The position numbers and the translations under genes were made by a program. A DNA stretch of 64,000 nt, taken from positions 40,186,329 to 40,250,328 of the forward strand of contig NC_134878.1 in the NCBI RefSeq assembly GCF_041734735.1. The letters run 5' to 3'. This document shows positions 44,640 to 55,499 of this stretch, in pieces (within the stretch, counting starts at the first letter, position 1; every line of letters begins with the position of its first letter). This DNA comes from Babylonia areolata. Taxonomy: Eukaryota > Mollusca > Gastropoda > Neogastropoda > Buccinidae. Under the pieces are notes generated by a model. The model was not told the origin of the DNA. It searched no databases and was given only the letters and a program-made list of their open reading frames with translations.

Positions 44640-46868
44640 GTGGGACAGGGTAACAACAACAAATTTCTGGACTATTTAACACATAACTAGCTAACTTTAA
44701 TAAAGAACAGTTTGAAATATATAATTTTTTCCAAAAAATGTTAACATTTGAAACTGGTAACATGTGTTCCGTAATTTCTGGAGGCAAAAAAGATTTCATT
44801 ATTAAACAGCAGGTTAAAACGTGCTCTACCATCAAACGTCCCTTGCAAATGCATTTAATATTTTCACAATATTTTGTGTACGGGGCATTTAGTAATGACC
44901 TAAATGCCACGCTCTTAACAGCCCTGCCAGTTCTTTTAGCGTTTAATAAGGCAGAAGTGTTAACTTCTAAAGACAGAAAGGAATTTTGCATATTTCTTTC
45001 AACAATATTACACATTTTAGATGATGATAAATGATGAGGAAGTTCAATTGCATTTAAAGCGTTTTTAGCTCCAGGCCTTGCAAGATGATCTGCACGTTCA
45101 TTAGAGAAAAGCCCACAGTGTGAGGGAATCCAGCACATTTCAGTATTAGTTCCTCTCAATTGAATACACACGGGTGTTCAGTGCTGGCACTTTAGTTGGC
45201 CCTGCGAAAGTTCGTGAACCCAGGCAGTAGGGCATGGATATAAACGCGGCTGACAAACCGGCCGCGCTGTGCCCTTCTCGCTGTACTCGCTGTACGCTTG
45301 TTCGGCGGTTCATCTCCTCGGATGGATCGGAAATAACAACTAAAGAAGTGGTTTTCCAAAAAGAACACAAAATAAGCTTTCCATTGACTCCAAACACAAA
45401 ATGTTTTCTTACATAGCGGTTGTTGCGGCAACGGCTGAAACATAAATGAAGAAAGAGAAGAGAAGGATAAGCAGAAACATGATCGCAAAAATCGTTAATC
45501 CCTCTCAAAGAAAACAGGCGTTTATCACAATAACATCGTAAATACACACAGGACATTTAGCATGCCTGCATGCAGATTAGCTTCTTTTGAGTTGTGCGAT
45601 TTTTCTTGGCAGCAAAACAAATGTTTAAATGAACACACTGTAGCATGGCGAGAGTGAGCAGCAGGGGGATGGAGAGCGGGGTGAGTGTTTGTCGGCTTAT
45701 GGCACTGCCGTGCCCTTCATTCCACGAGAAAGATGAAGATTTTTAAGGTAAAAAAAAAAAAAAAAAATGAAAGGATGATGTTGATAAAATAATGAAATTG
45801 TGTAAATCAAATCAAACTGCACTCCAATAATACAACCAGGAATAGCAATAATTCAACTTTCTGTAATCGCTGCAGGAAATGTGTGGATGCTGTGAAAGGT
45901 GGGAAAAGTGGGGCGGGGGCTGCGGGGCCGAGTGAAACAAAGAAGGCAGTGTCCTGGTTTGGCGCGCGGGGCCAGAAATACCGCGGCGAATGCGCCGGTC
46001 AGTGCAGAGTGCGGTGGGAAAGTCTGGCATTAAAAAATTTTGGAACCCATTACGCTAGATGCTGCTCGGCCAACTAAAGAGCCGGATTTTGTGCTCGGCT
46101 GAGCAGCCGTGTACAGTGAATCAAAAATCTTATTTAAAAAATGATGTTATAATTAATGTTTGTACAACCTGATTTGACAGACTGCAGAACTGATTTTGAA
46201 TCGACACAAAATAAAACATTAATCAAGTTTAGGGGCAGATCAATTAGATATGTTAATGCCATAAGGATGGCAATTAATTCAGCTGTAAAAATTGAGAAGC
46301 CCTTTCCAATATGATATGACTTTTCAATTTTCAAAGCAGGAATTGCATATCCAGAACCAGCAAACTGATTTTCTAGAACAGAACCATCTGTATATATTTT
46401 TAAGTGGTGGGGGTATGTTTCAGACAAGTGTGATTTGACTCGAGAAGCTAGTATATTGGGATTTTCATCTTTCTTAATGTCACAATATTGAATGTCAAAA
46501 GCTGCTCCCATTAATTCCCATAATGGAACTGGTGAAGTGCTCATAATCAAAGCAACATTTTGTGGATCAACATTTAATTGATTAATAGTATCCGACACAT
46601 ATGTAGAAATAGTTTCTAGATTTCTGTTCCGTTTCACTTGTTTCGAAAAAAGTTTGTCAGACCATATATTAATCTCAGTTTTGACAAAATTTTCTGTAGC
46701 ATTTGCTCTAATTACATATTTTGCTGATGCTAGCTTTCTTAATTCATGAAGAGGTAGTATTACTACTAATACAATCAAACTTGGCAGTACATCCATCCCT
46801 CTGTCTAGTTCAGTCAGGAACCTCGGCGTTGTCCTTGACAACACACTGTCCATGCAAACATTTATCAA
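44640..46868 (-). pseudogene. Jockey-like LINE copy A: RNase H and C-terminus, split
   Basis: RNase H begins HLKIYTDGSVLENQFAGSGY, GFSIFTAELIAILMALTYLI and FCVDSKSVLQSVKSG, then is cut by the CACGG element at 46111. Beyond it the domain ends with MCWIPSHCGLFSNERADHLA, followed by the C-terminal tail (ENIKCICKGRLMVEHVLTCC). DGS, E, DSK and the final D mark the catalytic set. Confidence 0.85.
45169..46111. mobile_element. Non-autonomous DNA transposon with CACGG termini, copy 2
   Basis: This 943-bp copy of the element at 22456 starts CACGGGTGTTCAG and ends CTGAGCAGCCGTG. It is flanked by the 4-bp duplication TACA (45165-45168 and 46112-46115). It interrupts an RNase H coding sequence, so the empty-site borders are independently confirmed. 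Overall the two copies are highly similar, differing by scattered substitutions and indels (for example extra bases at 22.52-22.62 kb in copy 1). Confidence 0.85.
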
Positions 46869-47572
46869 TCAGACATGTCAATCCTGCTACTGTCAACTGC
46901 GGCGCATCAGTTCCATCCGGAAATATCTGTCCATTGACGCAACATCTAGACTTGTCGTTTCTCTCATTCTCTCTCGCCTTGACTACTGTAACTCTCTATT
47001 GTCTGGTTTGCCTGCTTCATCCATTCAGTCCCTTCAGCGCATACAAAATTCTGCTGCCCGACTCGTCCTCAGAAAAAAAAGATCTGAGCACACCACTCCT
47101 CTTTTGCAACATCTCCACTGGCTCCCTGTCTCACACCGAATAAAGTACAAGATCAGCACTCTATGCTACAAATGTATTCACAAATCAGCCCCTTCCTATC
47201 TCTGTGGCTGCCTTCACCTCTACACTCCATCTCGCTCACTACGATCAGCTTCGGATCCACTCCACTTACGCATACCCAGATTCAAACTCTCGACTGTTGG
47301 CCGCCGTTTTTTCTCTGTCTCTGGACCTTGCAATTGGAATGAACTTCCTCTTTCGCTTCGTCAAGTCTCCACACTCAGCTCTTTCAAGTCTGGCCTTAAA
47401 ACCCACCTCTTCCCAAAATAGCCTCCCTTCCCTGCCTCTTCCTTGTCTTTCATTTTTCTCCAGTTTTAGAGTTATGCGTGCGTGAGAATGACTGGTGCGA
47501 AAGCGCTTAGATTTGTTTATGCACAAGATTCAGCGCTATATAAGTACCATTATTATTATTATTATTATTATT
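46762..47572 (+). mobile_element. L2/CR1-like LINE 3' end
   Basis: A plus-strand insertion encodes a C-terminal RT tail: MQTFINQTCQSCYCQLRRIS, SLILSRLDYCNSLLSGLPAS, SIQSLQRIQNSAARLVLRKK, LHWLPVSHRIKYKI and FFSVSGPCNWNELPLSLR. These are hallmark sequences of L2/CR1 ORF2 ends. The 3' UTR ends agcgctatataagtaccatt followed by a (att)n run, typical of this lineage. It lies within copy A of the Jockey-like LINE, which reads on either side. Confidence 0.9.
46852..47421 (+). CDS. L2/CR1-like ORF2 C-terminal part (5'-truncated)
   Basis: A 189-codon frame is open from the thumb region to the natural stop after KSGLKTHLFPK. The methionine at its start is internal to the original protein. The frame upstream (RNLGVVLDNTLSM-type) is shifted. 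The long intact frame suggests a fairly young insertion. Confidence 0.8.
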   Translation: MQTFINQTCQSCYCQLRRISSIRKYLSIDATSRLVVSLILSRLDYCNSLLSGLPASSIQSLQRIQNSAARLVLRKKRSEHTTPLLQHLHWLPVSHRIKYKISTLCYKCIHKSAPSYLCGCLHLYTPSRSLRSASDPLHLRIPRFKLSTVGRRFFSVSGPCNWNELPLSLRQVSTLSSFKSGLKTHLFPK

Positions 47573-47995
47573 CCTGCAGCTCTATACGACTGTAATATGT
47601 TCGTATGAAACGGAACACCTCGGCCCAACTTTATGGCTTTGCTATCTAGGCTTTGCATTTTTTTTAGGAAAGCATTTGGAGCAGAGAAAAATACCTCCTG
47701 TCCATATGTCAATCTAGATCTTACCAGTGCAGTAGTGAGATGAATAAGTGTTTTTGAATCTTGACCCCAAGGCTGTTAACTAACGATTTTAAGAAAATAT
47801 AAGCTTTTCATTGCTTTTGATCTCATGTTTTCTAGATGTTTCTTCCAATTTAGCTTTGGAGTAAAATAAACACCAAGGAATTTGACCTCAGATTTGTAGA
47901 AGAGTTCTCCTCCATCAAGATGAAAAATTGGTAATTTGGGGGGGGGCAGCACCATTATTAAAAATTATCATGTGTGTCTTTTCAGTTGAAAACTG

Positions 47996-48365
47996 AGACG
48001 GGCGCAATAGCCGAGTGGTTAAAATGTTGGACTTTCAATCTGAAGGTCCCGGGTTCGAATCATGGTGAGTAAAGGGTGAAGATTTTTACGATCTTCCAGG
48101 TCAACATATGTGGAGACCTGCTAGCGCCTGCACCCCCTTCGTGTGTATACGCAAGCAGAAGATCAAATACGCACGTTAAAGACCCTGTAATCCACGTTAG
48201 CGTTCGGTTGGTTATGGAAACAAGAACATACCCAGCATACACACTCCCGAAAGCGGAGTACGGCTGCCTACATGGCGGGGTAGAAACGGTCATACACGTA
48301 AAAGCCCACTCGTGAACATACGAGTGAACATGGGAGTTGCAGCCCAAGAACGCAGAAGAAGAAGA
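47996..48365 (+). repeat. tRNA-derived SINE with 12-bp target duplication (SINE-C)
   Basis: The head gggcgcaatagccgagtggt ... gtcccgggttcgaatc has A- and B-box promoters of a tRNA. The body has acgcacgttaaagaccctgt and cccgaaagcggagtacggct, and it ends gcagcccaagaacgcagaag followed by (gaa)n. A perfect 12-bp duplication agttgaaaactg flanks it (47984-47995 and 48366-48377). It inserted into the Jockey-like LINE. The full structure and perfect duplication suggest a recent insertion. Confidence 0.92.
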
Positions 48366-48399
48366 AGTTGAAAACTGTAATCCATTATCTTTCATAAAA

Positions 48400-50382
48400 A
48401 TGTTTAATTTATCAAGTTCTGATTGATATAAATTGTTAATGTGATTGATAACGCAGATCCGTTTTCTTTCGCAAAGTTACATTCATCCAAACTGCTATAT
48501 CATCAGTGTATTGGGCAGGATTTATAGGTTTAGACAAATATTTTGGCAAATCATATAACATTATGTTAAACAGAAGTGGGGAAATTATAGAACCTTGCGG
48601 AATACCCTATGTTAATTGATCTTGAACACGACAATGATTGCCCAACTTCAGTGATGATGCTTCTTTCTGTTAAAAGAGATTTTTATACATTGCCACTTAA
48701 CCCAATGTTCTGTACCATAAACAGTAGTCTGGCATGCCAAATGCGGTCATAAGCTTTTTGTACATAAAAAAACATGGCCAAAACACTCTTTTCTCTTTGA
48801 AAACTGTTGTTTTATGTTTGTTGTTAGTTTTACTAGGTGATCTAAAGTAGATCTGCCCTTTCTGAATCTGGCCTGTGCAATCGGAATAATTCTATTTTTA
48901 TCACAATAATATGTCAGCCTCATCAATATAATTTTCTCCAAGATTTTTCGATGTGTGATGTTAGGGATATGGGTCTATAACTTGATGTGTCTGATCGTGG
49001 TTTAGCTGATTTAAGTATGGGAGTAATGATAGCTTTTTTCCATATACAAGGTGTTTTACCCCTTTCCCAACATTTTGCATAAAGTGTATGAAGAAGCTTG
49101 CACCATTCTTTAGGAAGAGGACTGATCATGGTGTACGAAATACCATCATAACCTACAGCTACTTTTTTAAAAAATTTCAAATGACGCAATTGCGTCTTCA
49201 ACTTCTTTAGAAGTGAGTGAATCATTTATAAATATGTCATTATTAGGAGCTGGTTCCTTATATTGTTCATTTAATTCACTATTAATTCTGACAGCCAGCT
49301 GTTCGGGTGTTAATCCATCATCATTGCATGCTTTGGCAAACATATCTGCAAAAGTTTCTGCTTTTTCTAAAGAGGTAGGGAAACATTTCCCATTAACTTT
49401 TATAGGATATTCTTGAAAAGATATCCCATATCCTTGATTTTCTTCCATACCTTCTTTGTATCTATGTAATCTGAAACTTCTTGAATACAATAATTAGACC
49501 AATGCTGTCTTTTGACTTGAGCAGCAACTCTGTTGCAATGATTTTTGGCTTTCCTCATTTCTTCATGGGATTGCTCCACCCTGTCTTTTAGTCTTTGCTT
49601 GTCAATCTGCATGTTCTTATCATTTTTTAATTCCTTACTATCCTTTAACCATTGTTTAAAAGTCTTCTTTTTAAGTTAAACAGCCTGTGCACACGCTTGA
49701 TTCCACCAAATATTACCACTATGCTTTCCTTTTCTGACGAGTGTTCTTTTTGGAATTGGTAATTCAGCTGCTTCAATGATTGTTTTAGTAAATTTTTCAT
49801 AAAATATACCAACATCTAAATCCTCAATTTTATCTAAGTTTTGGCTTGAAAGAAAGGATTGATATTTTCCCCAATCAGCCTGTTCGTAACAGAACTTTGG
49901 AATTGCATCATTACTTACATCGTTAGATTTAGATTTTTTATGAAGTTTAAGAATAATTGGTAAATGATCACTGCCTAGTGCATCATCTTCTACAACCCAG
50001 GTACTAACTGTTGCTAAGTCTGACGTAACAAGTGTCAAATCAATTGATGTAGCCTTGTGGCTTGATTCATCAGGAATTCTTGTTATACTGCCATCATTTA
50101 AAAGATACTAGATTTTCAATGAGACAAGAATTAGTGATCGACTGACAATTTTTTTCCCAAAAGGGAGCATGGGCATTAAAGTCTCCACCGACAACCCATT
50201 GTTCATTTTCTTTTACTAAATTCAGAAGCCAATTTGAGTCTGAATCAGAAGGACCATTTTAAAAATAAACAGAAAGGAAATTTATGACTAAATCATTTAT
50301 CTTAATCTTGGCACCTGAAGCTGAAACATCAGTAATATCTTCGGGGACAGGTGAGACAATAAACTCATAATTAAGACCACAC
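48400..50382 (-). pseudogene. Jockey-like LINE copy A: endonuclease and RT region
   Basis: Endonuclease pieces are WVVGGDFNAHAPFWEKNCQS and LGSDHLPIILKLHKK. RT pieces are VAVGYDGISYTMISPLPKEW, WKKAIITPILKSAKPRSDTS then SYRPISLTSHIEK, and ARFRKGRSTLDHLVKLTTNI. The frame is broken near 49.67, 49.4, 49.2 and 48.93 kb. The tail of the RT lies left of the SINE insertion. Confidence 0.8.
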
Positions 50383-51350
50383 TGCAGTGATGTGCAAGAC
50401 CAAGAAGGCAGTCAGACACATTGGAAATGAACAGGAAAATGAGTTTGTTTTATGTTCAGTAGTGACTGAAGAGAAAGCTACAAACTGCATTGGAACTATT
50501 GATGACAAAGGAGATATGTGGCATGCAAAAATCATGACCATAGGAAAACCTGTCACTAACATAGTGGATACTGGTGTAGAGCTGTGCCAGACAGATTTTT
50601 CAAGAAGAATTCGCCACTGTTCAAGAAGACAGACAAAAAACTGTTTGGTCGTGGGCAGAATCAACTGTTAAGGGAGTAGTCCATGCAACACTCTCAACAG
50701 AAAATATTTCTGCGAACAGGATTTGTATGTTGTCACTGGTTTAAAGAGCCCCTTTTAGGAAGTCCTGCTATTGAAGCTCTACATTGTTGGAGAGGGTGAA
50801 CGAAATACTCAAGCAAGGTAATGTTCAAAAAGAATTTACAGAACTTTTCACAGGTCTAGAAAAATTTGAAAATTGATATAAAGTCAGTTTGGACAAGAAT
50901 GCAAAACTGTTCTCAACTGCTGTTCCTCATCATCTTCCACTACCAATGAGAAAGAAAGCATAAGATGACTGAAGCAGATGGAACAAGACACCATTAGGCC
51001 AAGAGAATGGTGCACTCCCAATGATGTTGTTCCAAAGCCAAATGGAAAAATCAGACTGTGTGGATTGCATGAAACTATATGAAAGTATACAAAGAGAAAA
51101 CTTTCCTCTTCCCACCACTGATCAGATCCCAGAACAACTCTCTGGAGCGATTGCATTCAGTAAACTAGACTGTAACAGTGGACTTTTCCAGGTGCCATTC
51201 GATGAAAGAGTCTCAAAAATTGACAACCTTCATTACTTTGGGCCAAGTTTGGAAGGTTCTTAAACATCATCTTAGGGATACCAGGAGTCATCTATGACAT
51301 AGATGATGTATTGATCAGTGGAAAAGACAGAAAAAACATGATGGATGACT
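50383..51350 (+). pseudogene. Gypsy-type pol remnant (protease to reverse transcriptase)
   Basis: Recognisable pieces are a protease-like VDTG motif, the VQKEFTELFTGL lead-in to the reverse transcriptase, PKPNGKIR-like and FSKLDCNSGLFQVPF motifs. These are typical of Gypsy/K02A2.6-like pol. The fossil has several breaks and stops before the RT catalytic region is complete. Confidence 0.7.
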
Positions 51351-51351
51351 A

Positions 51352-51560
51352 AACAAAAAGAATGAAAGATACTGGACATCTCCATACATACATTTTACCA
51401 TCACTCACATACACAAACATAGGCACACAAATGTTCATGCACACAGAAACACATGGACGCACACATGCATAAAGACACACACATATGCACACATACACAC
51501 ACATGTACACATGCACAAAACAGACAAATGCGCACACAAACACACACGCACGTATATTCA
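51352..51560. repeat. CA-rich low-complexity DNA
   Basis: Irregular acacacatgcac-type repeats follow the pol remnant. Confidence 0.8.
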
Positions 51561-51689
51561 AAACCCATCATTAAAGTATGTCAAATGGTCCAGTTGGCTG
51601 TTTATTGTAGGTCCCCACATCATCATTTTTTCAAACAATACTTTATTGAAGTATTGCATACAATATTTGATTACTGGTTATTTTTCTGT

Positions 51690-52085
51690 CCTGATCCCGG
51701 GTTGGGGCCATGTGCCCAGTATCCCTCCCATGGAGATACTGGGGTGAACAAAGGAGAGCTGCCCCCCTGAAACCAAGCCTTTCCCCACCACTAGGGAGGT
51801 AGGGGAGGGGGCTTGGCATGAGAGGAAGGGAAGTAGCCACACCTTCACTGAGAGCCTTCTCAGTCCACTGGTTGAGATAGAAGGCAGACAACATATCCCC
51901 CTGTGAGGAAGTGTCCAGCCCCAAGTACACACTACTCACAGTGTAGTAGCTACCCCCAAGAATCCCTCCTCCCACTGGGACCAGGGACCACTTGGTGCTC
52001 AAACTCGTTTTCCCTCAGTCCCCTTCATGACTGATTTTGAGTGTCAAGCACTGCCTCCGTGATCCACAGTCCAAAGTAGGAGAAA
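51690..52085. repeat. Dispersed GC-richer repeat, copy 2
   Basis: Counterpart of 35.9-36.44 kb, in the same orientation and diverged. Shared marks are tggcatgagaggaaggg, cactgagagccttct and gaaggcagacaacatatccc. Confidence 0.65.
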
Positions 52086-52475
52086 CCATGAGCCAAGGCT
52101 GAAGTGAAAGTAAAGACAAGAAAGATAGAAAGTAATAAACAAAAGTAGTGATTTGAGAGAAGGGGGTGGGGTGGGGTGAATCAAATTGATGGCAGAGATA
52201 ACACAAAGGTTATAAAGATAAGCCGCACGCAACAAAAAAGGACAAATGAAAATGCTTAAAAACCAAACTGCGTTAGGCGAGACAGTGCTGAAAACCTGAC
52301 AAGATGGTGTTGGCAGCCTGGCAGCTTGTAGCCATTAATGGCATTTCACTGGCTAAAGCAGGGCGAACTCTTTTCTTTACTGTGTTGCCACAAGAAATCT
52401 GGCCAGAGTAAACTGGCTGGCCTAGTTTGCATCAGTTTGACATAATACAGTATGTGACACAAAATATTGTATACA

Positions 52476-53490
52476 GTGAGCTTTTGTGATGTAATATTGT
52501 GTGACTGTGTTTGTGGGTGTGTGCGTGGGAGAGTCTGTGTGTGTGGTGTGTAAACTTGTGTATAATGTTTAGAACAACATGATAGTGCAAGAAATTAGCA
52601 TAATTTGCACTTGGTTGTTTTGTCTAACACATTTGCAAATATTCTAGAACCAATTCCACCCATAAAATAAAGACTTGAATTTTCTTCTTTTTTTTCAAAA
52701 TATGTTGTATATTTTTTCTAAAAATTCTCAGTTATCTTCCCCTAGTAGGGAGCTTTCTATTCCTGTCAACATTGAAGATATGATAATTATATTCTCCATT
52801 CATTTTCCTTCAAGTAAACATTCTGTTTCCAACTTCGAGCATTATTTCAAATCGTGTGGATTTTTTTTTTTTTAAAGGGTGATTTTTTTGCAAAAATTAC
52901 AAATAGTTCTGAAAGTCCAAGAATTTACTGGGATTATTGCAAAGTGTATGGATGTGATCATGGATGTGGTCTATCTGAGTTAACATATAGTATGTTGTAT
53001 GTCCACTATGACTAATATATATGTGTGTGAATGTGATTATTGTATTTGGGGCTTACTAAAGTCGACTTTTAAGCATATGTCTTTTACATAATACATTGAC
53101 TGTGATTCTCAAGTGCTGTTTATGTGTTTTACACCACAAAGTATTTTTTTTTGGAGATAATAAAGCATTCTGTATTCTGTCATGTGTAACAAAATATAAA
53201 ATATATACAGAAACAAGATATAAAGCTATGTGTGATTTCTTCTGAACAACTACAATAAAACTGAAAGCACCAACTGTGAGATGTGCTTTTCAGTGTCCAT
53301 ACTATCTCATCTGTATTTCCAGAGAAAATTGAGCTTGTTACTGTGCCACAGTTACATATGTCAAGCTCAATAGCGGTAACGGCCCATTACATGTAATACA
53401 CAAAATCTTTGCACATTACTGGTTATGGGGATGGCAGCCTGTGTGCATTACCTGATATGGGCAGGAAGTGGGCAATGTCCGTCACAAGCA
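52476..53490. other. Intron 1 sequence, no gene seen
   Basis: AT-rich sequence without recognised features. Confidence 0.6.
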
Positions 53491-53495
53491 CATTT

Positions 53496-53496
<1 letters not shown>

Positions 53497-53552
<56 letters not shown>

Positions 53553-53735
53553 GATAAGTTTTCTTTTTCTGTAAATCAACTTGAAAAATCAAGGATTCAA
53601 ACTCAAGGTAGTGTAAAATTGATAGAAAGGAAATTTCATTTCATCTAAAATCTCACTCTCTCTCTCTTTCTCTCTCTGTGTGCCAGTTAATGTCTGTTTC
53701 CTCAGTGTGCGTGCATGTGTGCATGTGTGTGCGTG

Positions 53736-53769
<34 letters not shown>

Positions 53770-53830
53770 AAGATGTGCATGTGTGGATATGTGTGTGTGG
53801 ATGTATAAGTGTGTATGCACACAATCGATT
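53497..53830. repeat. GT microsatellites
   Basis: A (GT)n run at about 53497-53551 and a second GT-rich stretch at 53.71-53.82 kb with a (TC)n run between. Confidence 0.93.
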
Positions 53831-54384
53831 CAAGTGAATGAGTGATAAAGGCATGAAAGACAGAAGAAATGAAGATTGACTTTGCAGATCAATCAGTTCC
53901 TCATGTCCGCAAGACTGAAAACTCAATGTTAAAATTGGTTTAACAACACCATCTTTTTATCTGTTTTGATTTTTTCAGTTTTCACCTGGACAGAAACTTT
54001 GGATCTGCTTCCTTGTCACAAATGCATATGATTTGTTTGCTTCCTGTTTGGTTATTTTCTCTTCCCCATGTTCACATACATCATGAGCATCTTTTATGAC
54101 TCCATTCGAACCTTCCAGTGATTAAAAAGAAAAAAAACCTTTAGAGAATTGACATTGAAGACAAAAAGTGCAATCTTTTCAAGAGTTCCAAAAGTAACAA
54201 TGTCATATCATTTTAAAACTTTATTGTCCTCTGGCAGCTTCCTGGTCTTCTCATCTGAAATGTTCCCCTTGCTCGCAAATACCTGCATCTTCTCTTCGGT
54301 GAACCAAAGATGGTGATCATTATTGTAAAATCGTTGCACAATGGTATCTTCAAACTCATGTTGGCTATGCCAGTCTAAGCTGAC

Positions 54385-54500
54385 AATTGTAGTTCAGTTT
54401 CAAGGAGGTGTCTGTAACATATCTGGTATGAAACTAAAGTACACAAAAGTACCCAACTACCATATATATTCATATAAACTACACCACATCTGCTGTAAAA
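54385..54500 (-). repeat. SINE-B 3' fragment, degraded
   Basis: The reverse complement contains gcagatgtggtgtagtttat and cctccttgaaactgaact, in the order seen in SINE-B, with sequence lost between. Confidence 0.55.
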
Positions 54501-54807
54501 AAAAAAAAAAAAAGAAATATAAAAAATCCCAGCAGATTCCTGACCTTCACATAAACCCAGCACACTGAATGCGCTGACAACTGTGAGTAAGCAATATTGA
54601 AAATCAAAGTCTTGTAAGGTCATTTGGTGTTCAAAGAGGTGTGTGACACACTGCGAAATGAACAGGATGTCACAATCCTTTTTATTTTTGCTACTTATTC
54701 AAACAACTGCTTCTTTTCTTTTTTATGGTGAAAGGTTTTAACATGCCAAATGCTTTTCTAATAACTGTTGCCGATATGAGCTCACTATTCTGAAAGAATT
54801 ATGAAAC

Positions 54808-55030
54808 TGATAATCTGTCAGCTGACTTTGATATCTCTAGCGCACTATATGTGGATAATCTGTCAGCTGACTTTGGTATCTCCAGCGCACTATATGTGGA
54901 TAATCTGTCAGCTGACTTTGGTATCTCCAGCGCACTATATGTAGATAATCTGTCAGCTGACTTTGATATCTCTAGCGCACTATATGTTGATAATCTGTCA
55001 GCTGACTTTGATATCTCTAGCGCACTTTGT
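54808..55030. repeat. 45-bp minisatellite (5 units)
   Basis: The unit gataatctgtcagctgactt + tgatatctctagcgcactat + atgtg recurs five times in phase with codons (LYVDNLSADFGISSA on plus). The repeat reads open on both strands because 45 is divisible by 3. It lies 320 bases beyond the donor of exon 1, in intron 1. Confidence 0.93.
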
Positions 55031-55345
55031 GCCAACTACCAGTATGCACAACGCTGAAAGCTTGCCCATTACCAATAATGTGAAAAACTCTGTCCAATAC
55101 CAATAATGCACAAGCCACATGGCTCATTACCAGAATGGGCAAAAACTATAGCAGATTACCAGAATGGGCAAATTACTGCTACTGAGCATGGCACACACAA
55201 ATACATACACATATATACATACACACACATGAACCTTAAAAGAATTTCCTACAGCACAAGTGAAAAAAAAAATCCAACATGACTTATGATTCTCCTTGCT
55301 ATCAATGTCCAATGTATCCTCTGGACAGGTATGGTGTTCACTTAC

Positions 55346-55467
55346 CTGACTTCATCCACCAGGTGGAAGTAAGAAGCACGAATGTGCAGAGCCTGCAGAT
55401 TGTGCAGAATCATCATGAACTGCTCACGAGACACCTCTGCTCCACTCTGATCATGGCGGAAATTGTA
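55346..55467 (-). CDS. Laminin alpha exon 1 of window: LamB (domain IV) part
   Basis: This 122-nt exon is bordered by ttttcag/TACAATT and GTCAG/gtaagt on the minus strand. It encodes YNFRHDQSGAEVSREQF, then MMILHNLQALHIRASYF and HLVDEVR. The SREQFM..L.NLQALHIRASY pattern is the conserved C-terminal core of laminin IV type A (LamB) domains. It ends with two bases of an AGG arginine codon completed by the next exon, which resumes with LSDVSME, the standard continuation of this domain. The upstream part of the domain lies beyond 55.5 kb and was not found in the rest of the window, so it is probably outside it. Confidence 0.9.
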
Positions 55468-55499
55468 CTGAAAACAGAGAGTTACACGTCAACAAACTG

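Larger units (their letters stand above)
44285..50382 (-). mobile_element. Jockey-like LINE copy A (EN-RT-RNase H), nested host of three insertions
   Basis: This minus-strand LINE has an endonuclease part (50.38-49.68 kb), RT (about 49.6-48.4 kb) and RNase H/C-terminus (46.87-44.6 kb), with an (aaat)-type 3' end at 44.29 kb. It is bounded by the 11-bp duplication TGCAGTGATGT at 44274-44284 and 50383-50393, so both ends are exact. It is 5'-truncated within the endonuclease. It contains a CACGG DNA element (45169-46111), an L2/CR1-like LINE end (46762-47572) and a SINE (47996-48365). Its own sequence totals about 3.95 kb and carries several frameshifts. Confidence 0.9.
43085..52475 (+). mobile_element. 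Gypsy-type LTR element fossil, interrupted
   Basis: Plus-strand gag and pol remnants of a Gypsy-type element lie at about 43.8-44.28 and 50.38-51.35 kb. They are separated by a minus-strand Jockey-like LINE that is bounded by an 11-bp target duplication. Similar blocks at about 43.09-43.24 and 52.32-52.47 kb (both containing gcctagtttgcatcagtttg) may be LTR remnants; true LTR ends were not defined. The element is old and broken in several places besides the insertion; integrase was not recognised. Confidence 0.6.
1224..55467 (-). other. Partial laminin alpha-type chain gene (12 exons, gene span)
   Basis: Twelve exons on the minus strand keep one frame with compatible phases at every junction. 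In order the product shows the end of a laminin IV/LamB domain, about seven LE (laminin EGF-like) cysteine repeats, then the start of the long coiled coil with the CDYCIHLLLDDL motif. LamB followed by LE repeats and a coiled coil is laminin architecture; perlecan lacks the coiled coil. The CDxC...LLLDDL start is, from memory of the family, closest to alpha-3/alpha-5-type chains, so alpha is favoured over gamma. The chain would be a secreted basement-membrane subunit forming a trimer with beta and gamma chains. The signal peptide, LN domain and C-terminal LG domains are not in the window. Introns run from about 0.5 to 21.9 kb; a short exon could have been missed in the two longest. Confidence 0.9.
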
